A stretch of DNA of 64,000 bases from positions 122,664-186,663 of the forward strand of contig JAJEAC010000188.1 in the NCBI GenBank assembly GCA_022824315.1, given 5' to 3'. Shown one piece after another: positions 8,204-18,335 of the stretch. The notes beneath the pieces are model-generated. The model was not told where the DNA came from. It did not search any database and saw only the letters and a program-made list of their open reading frames with translations. Positions within the stretch are counted from its first letter, which is position 1; every line of letters starts with the position of its first letter. The DNA comes from Silicimonas sp. (GTDB lineage: Bacteria; Pseudomonadota; Alphaproteobacteria; Rhodobacterales; Rhodobacteraceae). Both the position numbers and the translations under genes were made by a program.

Positions 8204-9207
8204 GCGAAGCAAAGACATCCCGCCGGGACCACGGCAACATCACCGCCCAAGACGTCGCTGACCGTGCTGGCGTGTCACTGACCACGGTGTCGCGCAGCTT
8301 CTCCGATGCCAGCCTGGTGAACGAGGCCACGCGAGAGCGGGTGCTAGGCGTTGCCGGGCGGCTCGGCTATCGCCCGAACATGGCCGCGCGCGTCCTGGCC
8401 GGGCGGCGGTCGAACCTGATCGGATTGCTGGTCAACAACTTCGACGACCCCGAACATCTCGACCTCTTCCGCTTCGTTTCGTCCGAGGCGCAACAGCGGA
8501 ACCATCACGCGATCCTGTTGAATGTCGGCCACAAGCGCAGCGAGATTGCATCGGTCGACACCGCCCTGCAGTTCCAGGTTGATGGGTTGCTGGTGGCAGC
8601 CTCGCACCTTCCGGACCAGCTTGCGCAGAGATGCGAGGCCGGGAACCAGCCGATAGTGGTCGTCGGTCGCCGGTCACTGCGCCCCGAATACAGTTCGGTC
8701 CATTGCAACAATCACGCTGGCGCCGCGCTGGTCGCCGACTACATGCATGAAAGCGGCGTCATGCGCCCGGCCTTCATCGGCGGCAACGCCGATGCCACCG
8801 TGACCAAGGAACGCATGGCGGGTTTCGTACAGCGAATAGAAGAAATTTACGGCTACCAGCCGGTGACCCGGCTCGCCGGGGTCAACGACTACGACCGGGG
8901 CCACGCGGCAGCGCTGGAGTTGATGAACCTGCCCAAGCCGCCCGATGGGTTCTTCTGCTCAAGCGACCTGCTGGCAGTTGCCGCGCACGATGCAGTGAAA
9001 CCTAACGGCGGCCAGAAGAGCCGAGATCCCATGGTTGTCGGTTTTGGGCAATCCCTGCTGGCAAGACTGAACGCCTATGATCTCCATTCCGTCAGCATGC
9101 CGTTTGAGAAAATGGTCCGGGCGGCGACCTCGCTTTTGATCGACCAGATCGAAGGCGTGACCTCTGAGAAAACCGAAATCGCCCTGCCGTGCGACAAAAT
9201 CGAGTGA
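8200..9207 (+). CDS. LacI-family transcriptional regulator of the ABC importer operon
   Basis: A 335-residue repressor-type regulator. The GTG start at 8200 overlaps the ATPase stop. The N-terminal helix-turn-helix is ITAQDVADRAGVSLTTVSR (residues about 14-32), followed by the hinge helix region NMAARVLAGRRSN that inserts in the operator minor groove, then a periplasmic-binding-protein-like ligand domain (LIGLLVNNFDDP, VVVGRR, DGFFCSSDLLAV). It is the last gene of the importer operon. Two sites of the matching palindromic class lie upstream of the first gene, one overlapping the promoter, so autoregulated repression of uptake is the simplest model. The inducer is unknown. Confidence 0.93.
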   Translation: MSEAKTSRRDHGNITAQDVADRAGVSLTTVSRSFSDASLVNEATRERVLGVAGRLGYRPNMAARVLAGRRSNLIGLLVNNFDDPEHLDLFRFVSSEAQQRNHHAILLNVGHKRSEIASVDTALQFQVDGLLVAASHLPDQLAQRCEAGNQPIVVVGRRSLRPEYSSVHCNNHAGAALVADYMHESGVMRPAFIGGNADATVTKERMAGFVQRIEEIYGYQPVTRLAGVNDYDRGHAAALELMNLPKPPDGFFCSSDLLAVAAHDAVKPNGGQKSRDPMVVGFGQSLLARLNAYDLHSVSMPFEKMVRAATSLLIDQIEGVTSEKTEIALPCDKIE

Positions 9208-9798
9208 TCCCAGCCGTGTTGGCGATGACGGTGGCGAACCGCACGACGAATTTCGGACCCATCCAGGCCAGCATCCGCCAAGAGTGGTAGTGTGCAACAC
9301 AGAGCAATCCGCGCATGGTCCTCGTCCTGATCTTGCGCTCCGCCCTGACGCGCGTGTCCTGGAACTCGAAGAGCGGCAAGATGATCACGTCGAATGCCTG
9401 AACGCGACCGACGACCATGCCCCGGTTCAGGTCGTCAATTGGGATTCAGACGTGAGAGACAAGCCTGTCGATGCGTTTCCGAATATGGCGTCGCCGGTCC
9501 TACTGCCCCGCTGTCGCGCCCGGGCCACCCGAGCGCTCACATTGGAGCGATGCTCCGCAGCCGTACCACTCGAAATCGACGACAGGTGCCTCGATTGAAG
9601 GCCGCCGTTTCTGCACGGCAGGGACGGACAGGCCCTCGTGGATCACGTTGATGCCTCGCGTCGCCGGAAACAAATCCGCCGGCACGATGCCCCCGTAACC
9701 GGAGTTCAGCACGAAGATGTCGCATGCTCGGTCAGCCTGGTGGTGGTTTCCCATGCGTAAGTGCTCCAACGGTTCGCAAGTGGCGTGTCAGCGTGGAG
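9208..9798. other. Intergenic region between convergent genes, possible decayed coding sequence
   Basis: About 590 bases between the LacI gene and the sulfatase gene. No intact gene is supported. On the minus strand at about 9500-9769 the conceptual translation has protein-like composition (for example DIFVLNSGYGGIVPADL), and another such stretch runs at about 9208-9418, but neither has a credible start, family motif or continuous frame. A degraded gene is possible. No tRNA or strong terminator was seen. Confidence 0.35.
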
Positions 9799-11295
9799 TC
9801 ACAATTCGGAACCTTTGTCCAGGGCGCGCCGCTCATCTGGCGTCGGCGTGTGATTGAACACGTTCGCGCGTTTGCATGCCTCGACACCGCCGAGTTCCTC
9901 AATTCTGCGACTTTGGTCGGCAAAGCAACGGGCATTGACTTCTTCGGGATCGCAAATTGCCCTCAATCGCCTCTCGCCTTCCTTCCAGGCCGCCAGAACG
10001 TCGGGGTCGCGCACCCCGTCATGAGCCAGATTTCGCAGTTCATGGGGGTCTAGCGCCAGGTTGAACAGCTGGGCGTCGTGGCCGACATAATATACGAACT
10101 TCCAATGCGCCCACCGCACCATGAAGGCTCCGGTCGTCGATCCGCCATCATGGTACTCGCTGAACACGGTACGGTTCGGGTCATCGTCCTCCCATGCGAT
10201 CGAGCGCAGGGAACGGCCCGGGAAGGGGTCGTCCGTGTCATCCAAGAGATCCGTAGCATCGACCACTGTCGCCGCCAGATCGATGAGGCTCGTCCCGGTG
10301 CCCACGCGCTTCCCCTCGGGCAGGCCCGGGCCGGCGGCAATCATGGGGATGCCAGCCGATGCCTCATACATGACCTGTTTCGTCCAGAAGCCGTGATCGC
10401 CCATCATGTCGCCATGATCGGACGCGTAGACGACCGTCGTGTTGTCCGCCTGGCCAGACCGGTCCAGCGCAGTGAGAATTCGTCCTACGCAGTCGTCCAC
10501 AAAGGATATGAGTCCATAGTATGCGGCCCTGGCCTCACGCACCTTTCGTTGATCGAAGTGCCGGTCGTAATCGAAGAATCGGGCAATGTTCTTCAACTCG
10601 GCATGCCGGGGTCGCAACGCATGCTCATATGCGATCGGAAAATCGACGGACTCCGGGTCGTAGAAGTCGTAGAATTTCGAAGGCGCGACAAGGGGATAAT
10701 GCGGGCTGACCAGTGACACGAACGTCACCCATGGGGTTTCCGACTCTCCGCGCGCGAGCAGCCACTCGCATGCAGCCTCGGTTATCGACTGGTCGTAGTC
10801 TGTATAGGAACTCGCTCCCGCTCCTACATTTGCGGCAAGTTCCGGAGCGGCTCCGAATCTCGGTGGATCTTTGCGCAAAAGACCGACGGGCCAGCCGACA
10901 CCACCGACCACATGCATCGGCAAGATTTCTCGCGAGAAGCCGTTGTCGTCCTCGCTCGAACGGAAGTGCAGCTTTCCGATCGATGTTACTTCGATACCAC
11001 CGTCGCGCAATTGGTGCATCCAGCTCCGGGGAACGCCGCGATAGGGGGTCGCACTATCCCAGCAGCCGATGTTGTGAACGTAATCGCCACACGCCATGGC
11101 AGCACGGGCGGGAACGCAGATGGGCGACGGAGTATAGGCATTTTCGAAGATTGTCCCGCGGGCGGCGAGCCCATCAAGATTCGGCGTCTTGACAATAGGG
11201 TGGCCGATGCAGCCCAACGCGTCCTTGCGGTGCTCATCCGAGATGAAGATCAGGACGTTGTTGCTCGAGGCTGAATTCATTGCTGGGGCGTCCAT
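9799..11295 (-). CDS. Sulfatase, choline-sulfatase-like (type I, formylglycine-dependent)
   Basis: A 498-residue sulfatase. The motif C-V-P-A-R at residues 60-64 is the CxPxR sulfatase signature whose Cys is converted to formylglycine. Metal ligands are suggested by SDEHRKDALGC at the N-terminus and SDHGDMMGDHGFWTKQ mid-protein. The phrase TPSPICVPARAAMACG and the C-terminal HDPHELRNLAHD-type region resemble choline-sulfatases (BetC), which split choline-O-sulfate to choline and sulfate in the cytoplasm. No signal peptide is seen. The ATG at 11295 is preferred over an upstream TTG. A decayed LysR-type gene faces it, which fits choline-sulfate loci where a LysR regulator is divergent. Substrate assignment is inference; other sulfate esters are possible. 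Confidence 0.85.
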   Translation of the reverse strand: MDAPAMNSASSNNVLIFISDEHRKDALGCIGHPIVKTPNLDGLAARGTIFENAYTPSPICVPARAAMACGDYVHNIGCWDSATPYRGVPRSWMHQLRDGGIEVTSIGKLHFRSSEDDNGFSREILPMHVVGGVGWPVGLLRKDPPRFGAAPELAANVGAGASSYTDYDQSITEAACEWLLARGESETPWVTFVSLVSPHYPLVAPSKFYDFYDPESVDFPIAYEHALRPRHAELKNIARFFDYDRHFDQRKVREARAAYYGLISFVDDCVGRILTALDRSGQADNTTVVYASDHGDMMGDHGFWTKQVMYEASAGIPMIAAGPGLPEGKRVGTGTSLIDLAATVVDATDLLDDTDDPFPGRSLRSIAWEDDDPNRTVFSEYHDGGSTTGAFMVRWAHWKFVYYVGHDAQLFNLALDPHELRNLAHDGVRDPDVLAAWKEGERRLRAICDPEEVNARCFADQSRRIEELGGVEACKRANVFNHTPTPDERRALDKGSEL

Positions 11296-11684
11296 CGGAT
11301 TGACCTGCCGGAGCAGCGCAGGGAATGGCAAATTGCACGATTCCCCACGGTGTCATTGCTTGCAGCAATGAGCAGGGAGGCTTTCGCGCTCCAAGGGATC
11401 CTGACCCAGGTCGTGAGACGCGTCCTCATCCCTCGCCGATACAGACAATGAACTTGAAGCGGTTCGCAGCCCGATTCGATCTCCTTTCTCGAATCCATTC
11501 GATTTCGCCTCCTGTGGCTTCCTTCTGTTCGCGCGGATCTATTCTTCCCAAACGAGCGGGTTTCATTCAACAAGATCCAAGTGCCGGAATAGTGCGTACA
11601 GCATTTGTTGGCGCGAAACTCTGGACAAGCAACATTTTTGCGGCTTGGCTTTAGGTCAGACCCATACCATGGGGATGGAATGCC
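11296..11684. other. Intergenic region upstream of the sulfatase gene
   Basis: About 390 bases with no supported gene. It should contain the promoter of the sulfatase gene on the minus strand, but I could not pick a confident -35/-10 pair. The remains of a LysR-type gene start just beyond it on the plus strand. Confidence 0.4.
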
Positions 11685-11989
11685 ATGGCGCTGTCGCTCA
11701 ACTGTCTGTCGAGCTTCGAATCCGCAACAAGACATCAATGCGTCACAGGCACCGCGGAAGAGCCGAACATCTCTCGGGCCGCCATCAGGCAGCAATTCTG
11801 GCTCATCGAAGGACGTGCCGGAGTCAAATTGTTCAGCCGACTTCTCCAAACGGTGCCGTTGACCGAGTCCAAGTGCTGCCTGTTCAAGAATGTCGCTGGC
11901 GAATTTGCGCTGCCGGAGCGGAGCATTGCGGACGACCGGAAGTCGCCGGCTTCAACAGTCGAGGTCATTTGCACCACCGAATACTCATG
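11685..11989 (+). pseudogene. Remnant of a LysR-family regulator gene (N-terminal DNA-binding part only)
   Basis: The frame starting at the ATG at 11685 aligns by eye to the GcvA/LysR N-terminal domain: SSFESATRHQCVTGTAEE, then NISRAAIRQQFWLIEG, then RAGVKLFSRLLQTVPLTE match the consensus L-x-x-F-E-A-A-A-R-H, V-S-x-A-A-I-S-x-Q-I-x-x-L-E and G-V-x-L-F-x-R. Several consensus residues are replaced (for example Gln-Phe-Trp in the recognition helix), and after about 100 residues the frame stops; the effector domain is absent. It is therefore a decayed regulator. Position opposite the sulfatase gene suggests it once controlled sulfate-ester use. Confidence 0.75.
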
Positions 11990-12876
11990 ACCGCAGCCAC
12001 GAGGATTCCCTGCATCGGATCGGCGCATTGGGACGTGATTGGCAGCGCAGGCATTGTCATGACGGAAGGCTCTGATGTGCCCGGACGCATTGCATGGCAT
12101 CCAGGTGGGGTCGCCTTGAACATAGCGAATTCGCTGGCGCGGTTCGGCATGACGCCAACGCTGCTCACGGCCATTGGAGAAGATGACGAAGGCGAAAGAC
12201 TCGTCGCCTTCGCATCCGAAGTCGGAATTGACACGACTTGCGTCTACAGAACTGCAGAACTTCCAACAGACAGCTACATGGCCATCGAGGGAGCCAACGG
12301 CCTGATCGCAGCCATTGCTGACGCTCACTCGCTGGAAGCCGCAGGCGACAGGATTCTCCGCCCGCTCTCAGATGGTCGTCTCGGATCGGCGGAGGCACCA
12401 TTTTCCGGGCCGATCGCGCTGGACGGAAACCTCACCAGTGCGCTCTTGGCCGAAATAGCGACAAGCCCGATATTCGAAAGGGCCGACTTGCGCGTCGCGC
12501 CGGCCTCTCCCGGAAAGGCCGAGAGGCTCGCGCCACTGCTCGACATGCCGAACACCACCGTTTACGTAAATGTCGAAGAGGCCGGGATCCTGTGCGGTTC
12601 GCGCTTCGACAACGCACGGGAGGCCGCGACAGCATTGCTGGAACTTGGCGCAAATCGAGCCCTGGTGACGAATGGTGAGCATGCGGTCGCAGATGGATCC
12701 CGCACCGGCATCATCCTGGCAGATCCGCCCGCAGCAAATGTTGCTCGCGTCACTGGTGCAGGCGACACCTTCCTGGCAGCACATGTTGCAGCCGAAATCG
12801 CCGGTGCTCCGCCCAAGGACGCTCTGGACAAGGCGCTCTGGGCAGCAGCGGACCACATATCGAGAGGAATCGCTTC

Positions 12877-12880
<4 letters not shown>
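11987..12880 (+). CDS. psuK: PfkB-family carbohydrate kinase, probable pseudouridine kinase
   Basis: A 297-residue PfkB/ribokinase-family enzyme. The start is set at the ATG at 11987, since the frame further upstream has no family similarity. Signatures include IGSAHWDVIG at the N-terminus (PfkB substrate lid), WHPGGVALNIANSLARFG (first PfkB motif) and RVTGAGDTFLAAHVA (second motif with the catalytic Asp). It overlaps the pseudouridine-5'-phosphate glycosidase gene by four bases. That coupling points to phosphorylation of pseudouridine to pseudouridine 5'-phosphate, step one of nucleoside salvage or RNA turnover. Family membership alone would not fix the substrate; the neighbour does. Confidence 0.88.
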
Positions 12881-13800
<920 letters not shown>

Positions 13801-13930
13801 CTTCCGTCGAATCCGTTGTGAACGCGGCTTCAAGCCATGAGCTTTCTCGATCACTCCGCAGCGAAGCACTTGATCAGGAGCGTCCACGAAAGCCGCGTGG
13901 TCAGACGGTGCAGAAACGCGTTCGCGACGC

Positions 13931-15046
13931 TCAAAGCGCTTCGCGAAGCAAGGCCAAGTAGTCTTCCGGCCCGGCCGGCCTTGGGTTTGTCATGGCCAGA
14001 TGATCCTTGGATGCCTTGTCGGCGATCTCGGGTAGAACGCCGGCACCAACACCCAATTCCGCCAACCTCGTTGGCAGGCCCAAGCCGGATACGAAGTCCG
14101 TCAGCCAAACATGCAACTCGGCATCTTCGGGAAGGTTCGCTGCACTACGCAGGTCAGAGAAGGCGAGGTCGGCGTGACCGATGTTGAAGCGCAGGACATG
14201 GGGCAGCAATATCCCTATCAACGTGCCATGGTGAAGATGCAATTCGCCCAGCGGCGTCGCCATGGCATGGGCGCCGCCGAGCGACTTTTGCAGGCACATT
14301 CCTCCCATCAACGCTGCCATCATCATCTCCCACCGCGCCTCCCGGTTGCTGCCCTCCTCGACAGCAACGGGCAGCCATCTCGCGGCACGCCTGACGGCAT
14401 CGAGCGCAATGGCTGCAGCCGGCGGGTTCTCCGTGGGGCTGCAATACGTCTCGATCCCGTGACTCAGCGCATCGATCCCGGTGGCGGCGGTAAGTCGCGA
14501 CGGCAGGGAGAGCGTCAGTTCCGGGTCACAGATCACAACGTCCGCCACCATGTTCAGATTCACGGCAACGCATTTCGATCCGTCCAGAAGGGACATCACG
14601 CATGCGCGGCCGACCTCCGCTCCGGTGCCCGCCGCAGTCGGGATTGCAATCTGCCGAGAGACCTTGCCGATCCTCTCCGACCCGCCCCGCTTGACGTTGT
14701 ACTCTGCTAGGCTTCCGCCATGGCTCGACAGCAAGGCAACCGCCTTCGCCAGATCGATAGGCGATCCGCCACCGAGCGCGATCACTCCGTCACAGCCCCT
14801 GTCATTCCAGATCTCGATGCAGTCGAGGAGCGATCGTTCCGTCGGGTTCTCCGTCGTGCCATCGTATACCACCGGTTCCGAGGGTCGTGCTGCATCGAGG
14901 ACACGCTCCAAGATTCCGACGTCCGCCACGCCTTCGTCGGTCACGAGCAACGGACGTTTCAGGCCTAGCCGCGCAATTTCATCTCCGAGAACTGCAACGG
15001 CGCCATTGTCGAAATGTATGCGCGAAAGATACTGGATCAGCGGCAT
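13931..15046 (-). CDS. Iron-containing alcohol dehydrogenase
   Basis: A 371-residue group III (Fe-dependent) alcohol dehydrogenase. Nucleotide-binding GGGSPIDLAKAVA and the PTAAGTGAEVG segment (family PTTAGTGSEV) are present, and metal-ligand regions TGIDALSHGIE and SLGGAHAMATPLGELHLHHG are intact with the expected Asp and His residues. It is the last gene of a six-gene operon; its start shares one base with the aldehyde dehydrogenase stop. It probably interconverts an aldehyde or hydroxy acid and an alcohol or semialdehyde in the same pathway. Maleylacetate-reductase-like or 4-hydroxybutyrate-dehydrogenase-like roles are alternatives within the family; the substrate is not evident. Confidence 0.9.
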   Translation of the reverse strand: MPLIQYLSRIHFDNGAVAVLGDEIARLGLKRPLLVTDEGVADVGILERVLDAARPSEPVVYDGTTENPTERSLLDCIEIWNDRGCDGVIALGGGSPIDLAKAVALLSSHGGSLAEYNVKRGGSERIGKVSRQIAIPTAAGTGAEVGRACVMSLLDGSKCVAVNLNMVADVVICDPELTLSLPSRLTAATGIDALSHGIETYCSPTENPPAAAIALDAVRRAARWLPVAVEEGSNREARWEMMMAALMGGMCLQKSLGGAHAMATPLGELHLHHGTLIGILLPHVLRFNIGHADLAFSDLRSAANLPEDAELHVWLTDFVSGLGLPTRLAELGVGAGVLPEIADKASKDHLAMTNPRPAGPEDYLALLREAL

Positions 15047-16494
15047 CAGCCTTCGACCTCGTAGTAGATGTGCTTGGTCTCGAGGAAATCGTTCATCGCC
15101 TCGACGCCGTGGAGCCGCCCGATTCCGCTTTCTCGGTAGCCGCCCGTTTCGACTTCTGCAAAGAGCCGATTATGGCAATTGAGCCAGACCGTGCCAAAGC
15201 GCAGCTTCCGCGCCATGCGCATCGAGACGTTCAGGTCGCTGGTGTACACGGAGGCGGCAAGGCCGAAACGGGTGGCGTTCGCCTTCGCGACGGCCTCTGA
15301 CTCGTCGCTGAAGCGTTCGAGCGAGACGATGGGTCCGAAGAGTTCGTCCTGCACGAGGTCATGGGTCACGTCCTCGATTTCGAACATCGACGGCGTTATG
15401 AAGAAGCCGTCTGCCAACTCGTCGCCGCCCGCCGTGCCACGCACGACGAGATTGGCCTCCGCACCCGCACGATTGACAATGCCAAGGAGCCGCTGCTGAC
15501 TCGGCTTGTCAATAAGCGGACCCAGTTCAACTCCCTCGGCACGTGCATCCCCTGCCCTTGTCGCCTCGTATGCAGCCTGCAGGCGCGTCTTCATCGCGTC
15601 GTAGATCGTGTCCTGCACCAGAACTCGGCTGATGCACGTGCACATCTGCCCGTTGAGCGCCAACGAACCGCGCTTGATCTCCGCCACCGCCGTGTCGAGA
15701 TCAGCACCTTCAAAGACCAGCGCTGGGGCCTTGCCGCCCAGCTCCAGCGAGACATGCTTGATCGTGTCGGCGGCATTGGCCATGATGATCCTCCCGGTGC
15801 GGGACGATCCGGTAAAGGAAATCACGTCGACCTCAGCGTGTGTGGACAGGACGGTGCCTACCTCCGTGCCGTATTCGTTGACGGAGTTGACCACGCCCTT
15901 CGGCAGCGATGCGACAGACTCGAAACAGGCCATGACGGCAGCGTTGGTCAACGGGGTCTGCGATGCCGGCTTGGAAACCACCGTGCAGCCGGCTGCCAGT
16001 GCCGGGGCGACAGACCGAACCAGCAGCGTCACTGGTGCATTCCAGGGCACGATGACCGAGGCGACGCCCGACGCCTCTCGCGTCATGAGGCTCATCTTGC
16101 CGGGCGCACTCTCGAAAGTTCGACCAAATACGTTCCGTGCAACGCCCGCGTAGTAGCGGGCCTCGCCATAGCCGGCCGCAAGTTCGTGCCGGGCTTGGCC
16201 AAGCACCTTTCCGTTTTCCCTGGCCATCAGGTCCGCGATCTCGTCCGCGCGAGATTCCAGGATGTCGGCGAACTCGAGCAGAACCGCCGCGCGAAGCCGG
16301 GGGCTTGACGCCCAATCCGTGGTTTCAAAGGCGTCGCGGGCTGCCATCACCGCCTGACCTGCCAGTTCGGCTGACCCGTTCGGAGCCTCGGCAAAGACTG
16401 ACCCGTCCGAGGGGTTCTGGACCGGGATCATGCCGTTCGGCGCGTCCGAAACCCACGAACCGCCAATAAAGTGATGTCCTTCCCTTGATCGCAT
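15046..16494 (-). CDS. NAD(P)-dependent aldehyde dehydrogenase
   Basis: A 482-residue aldehyde dehydrogenase with the canonical layout: VIVPWNAPV (oxyanion Asn), Rossmann region KPASQTPLTN and ISFTGSSRTGR, general base Glu in SLELGGKAP, and nucleophilic Cys in NGQMCTCISR (usual NxGQxC). C-terminal ELFGPIVSLERFSDESEA is also typical. It lies between the FAD monooxygenase and Fe-alcohol dehydrogenase genes in one operon, 12 bases after the former. It likely oxidises an aldehyde released in the pathway to the acid. Members of this subgroup act on betaine aldehyde, vanillin, salicylaldehyde or semialdehydes; the specific substrate is open. Confidence 0.92.
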   Translation of the reverse strand: MRSREGHHFIGGSWVSDAPNGMIPVQNPSDGSVFAEAPNGSAELAGQAVMAARDAFETTDWASSPRLRAAVLLEFADILESRADEIADLMARENGKVLGQARHELAAGYGEARYYAGVARNVFGRTFESAPGKMSLMTREASGVASVIVPWNAPVTLLVRSVAPALAAGCTVVSKPASQTPLTNAAVMACFESVASLPKGVVNSVNEYGTEVGTVLSTHAEVDVISFTGSSRTGRIIMANAADTIKHVSLELGGKAPALVFEGADLDTAVAEIKRGSLALNGQMCTCISRVLVQDTIYDAMKTRLQAAYEATRAGDARAEGVELGPLIDKPSQQRLLGIVNRAGAEANLVVRGTAGGDELADGFFITPSMFEIEDVTHDLVQDELFGPIVSLERFSDESEAVAKANATRFGLAASVYTSDLNVSMRMARKLRFGTVWLNCHNRLFAEVETGGYRESGIGRLHGVEAMNDFLETKHIYYEVEG

Positions 16495-16506
16495 GTCAGG
16501 AATCTC

Positions 16507-18087
16507 CTAAGTCCATTGCCCGATCGCACGGGCAAGAATGCTCTTGGGGTCAGACCCCGCCGACGAACCGACCCAAGCGATGAACTGGTCGGGTCGAACG
16601 AGGACCGCGCTGCACCCGTAGGCCCTCCGCAGCGCCCCGGATCGCAATGTCAGCACCTTGAACGGGACACCAAGGGATTCAGCCGCGCTTGCAAATCTCG
16701 CCGAAAGCGCTGTGTCGCCGCCGAGATCCATTAGCGTGAAACCTGGGCCGAGCGCATCCCACAGGTCGCCGCCATCCGGAAGTGCCTGAGGCGCAAGGTG
16801 ATAGCCTGGCTTGGCTTCGAATTCGTGCTTCCCCTTCGCCCCAGACTGCGCACCCGGCTCGCCTAGGACAATGGGCGAGCCCGCGTAATGTGGCAGGAAC
16901 TCGGTCACGTCCGCGTCGTCCGCGTTGGCTCGCGCGGCCCATGCCTTGTCGAAGGACGCCTTGTCCTTCTCGGGGGAGAATTCCTGCGTGAACCCGCGAA
17001 AGTCCTCGATCATTCGACTGATGAAGTCCCGGCTGACGGAACGGAAGACTGGATGCCGTTCGGCGGTATAGCTGTCGAGCAGGCTGGTTCCGGCCCAGCC
17101 GCTCAGGGCGGCATCAAGCTTCCAGCCGAGATTGCGGGAATCCTCCAGGCCTGTATTGACGCCGTAGCCCCCGTAGGGCGGGTGACTGTGACAAGCGTCT
17201 CCGGCAATGAAAACGCGACCATTGCGATAGGCCCTGGCGTGGGAAATGCGCAGGTCCCAGAACCCGATATGCTCGAATTCCAGTGCGAATTCAGCGCCAG
17301 CCATTTTGTGAAGGAAAGCACGGAAATCGAAGTTCTCCCGCGTGGCGCCGTCCGGCACCGGTGCATGAAAGAACCATCCTCCGTTCAGGTCGACACGGCC
17401 CAGAAACTGCCAGTAGCCACCCATCGCGGGGTGCATCACATTGAAGATCGATTTGCCGGGATAGCGTTCGAGCAGGTCGTGCAACTCCATGGAACGGAAA
17501 ACGAGCAAAGCCATGCGCGGCCCTTCGTGGTCGGTCTCGTACCGGATGCCGCCGACGTCGCGCGTTACCGATCGCGCACCGTCACAGCCCACGGCGTAGG
17601 TGGCCTCAGCCACGCAGCTCGCGCCATCGGCCACGTAGGAAACACGGACGCCGACGTCATCCTGGGTTACGCCGGTGACGTCTGCACCCTGAACGAACGT
17701 CACTTGAGAAAGACCGGCAACACGGTCCCGCAAGACGCTCTCGAGATTGTATTGCGGCAAGCGCTCGTTGTCGGCGAAGTAGTAGGGCCGCACGCGTGAG
17801 CGCTGAAACCAGTCATAGCGATAGTCGCTCAGGAGACGGCCGTAGGTCACGAGACCGGCATTGCCGAATCCAGGCGGGATCGGCGTGGCCGCACGCACTT
17901 GATCCGTGATGCCCCAGGCGCGAAAGTGCTCGCCCGTGCGCTGCGTCAAGTTCTGCCCCTTGGGGATGCGGTGAAGCTCGGTCGAGCGTTCCAGAACAAT
18001 GCTCTCGACCCCCTTCAACGCGAGGTCGATCGAGAGGCCCAGACCAACCGGCCCGCCGCCATTGATGATCACCTGTGCTTCGGTCAC
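16507..18087 (-). CDS. FAD-dependent aromatic-ring hydroxylase-type monooxygenase
   Basis: A 526-residue flavoprotein of the PHBH/TfdB/PheA class. FAD-binding features are the N-terminal INGGGPVGLGLSIDLA, the DG motif AVGCDGARS, and the GD motif VFIAGDACHSHPPYGGYG followed by NTGLEDSRNLGWKLDA. The C-terminal third resembles the thioredoxin-like end domain of phenol hydroxylases. Such enzymes use NAD(P)H and O2 to hydroxylate a phenol, hydroxy-aromatic or heteroaromatic acid. Its gene starts inside the stop of the lipoyl-domain gene. Aromatic or heterocyclic catabolism is therefore the best guess for the operon, but no ring-cleavage dioxygenase gene is present in the window. Confidence 0.9.
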   Translation of the reverse strand: MTEAQVIINGGGPVGLGLSIDLALKGVESIVLERSTELHRIPKGQNLTQRTGEHFRAWGITDQVRAATPIPPGFGNAGLVTYGRLLSDYRYDWFQRSRVRPYYFADNERLPQYNLESVLRDRVAGLSQVTFVQGADVTGVTQDDVGVRVSYVADGASCVAEATYAVGCDGARSVTRDVGGIRYETDHEGPRMALLVFRSMELHDLLERYPGKSIFNVMHPAMGGYWQFLGRVDLNGGWFFHAPVPDGATRENFDFRAFLHKMAGAEFALEFEHIGFWDLRISHARAYRNGRVFIAGDACHSHPPYGGYGVNTGLEDSRNLGWKLDAALSGWAGTSLLDSYTAERHPVFRSVSRDFISRMIEDFRGFTQEFSPEKDKASFDKAWAARANADDADVTEFLPHYAGSPIVLGEPGAQSGAKGKHEFEAKPGYHLAPQALPDGGDLWDALGPGFTLMDLGGDTALSARFASAAESLGVPFKVLTLRSGALRRAYGCSAVLVRPDQFIAWVGSSAGSDPKSILARAIGQWT

Positions 18088-18335
18088 GGTTCCCCTCGCA
18101 CGCTCTCGACAATGCAGAAATCCTGACCCACGGCAGCGACCTCGTCCTCGCCAACCAGAATTTCGACCATCACGCCGTCGCCGGGAGCCTCGACTTCGCT
18201 GGACACTTTTTCCGTCTCCACCTCGTAGAGGACGTCTCCCGTCCTAAATCGGTCGCCCGCCGCGACGTGCCACTTCGTGATTGTTCCTTCCTCCATGTTC
18301 ATCCCGACGCGGGCAAGTTTCAACTTGGCTTTCAT
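18084..18335 (-). CDS. Free-standing lipoyl-carrier domain protein
   Basis: An 83-residue protein that is nothing but a single biotinyl/lipoyl domain of the 2-oxoacid dehydrogenase E2 type. The modified Lys should be residue 43 in YEVETEKVSSEV. The MNMEEGTITKWHVAAGD start and EAPGDGVMVEILV turn are typical of E2 lipoyl domains rather than GcvH. There is no peripheral-subunit-binding domain and no acyltransferase domain. It sits directly after E1 beta with a four-base overlap on both sides. It probably accepts the acyl group from E1. Where that group goes next is unclear, because no E2 core or E3 gene lies nearby. Confidence 0.88.
   Translation of the reverse strand: MKAKLKLARVGMNMEEGTITKWHVAAGDRFRTGDVLYEVETEKVSSEVEAPGDGVMVEILVGEDEVAAVGQDFCIVESVRGEP

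Noticed and set aside
9500..9769. Minus-strand frame of 89 codons as a real gene
   Set aside because: No start with a ribosome site, no family and broken surroundings; at most a gene remnant.
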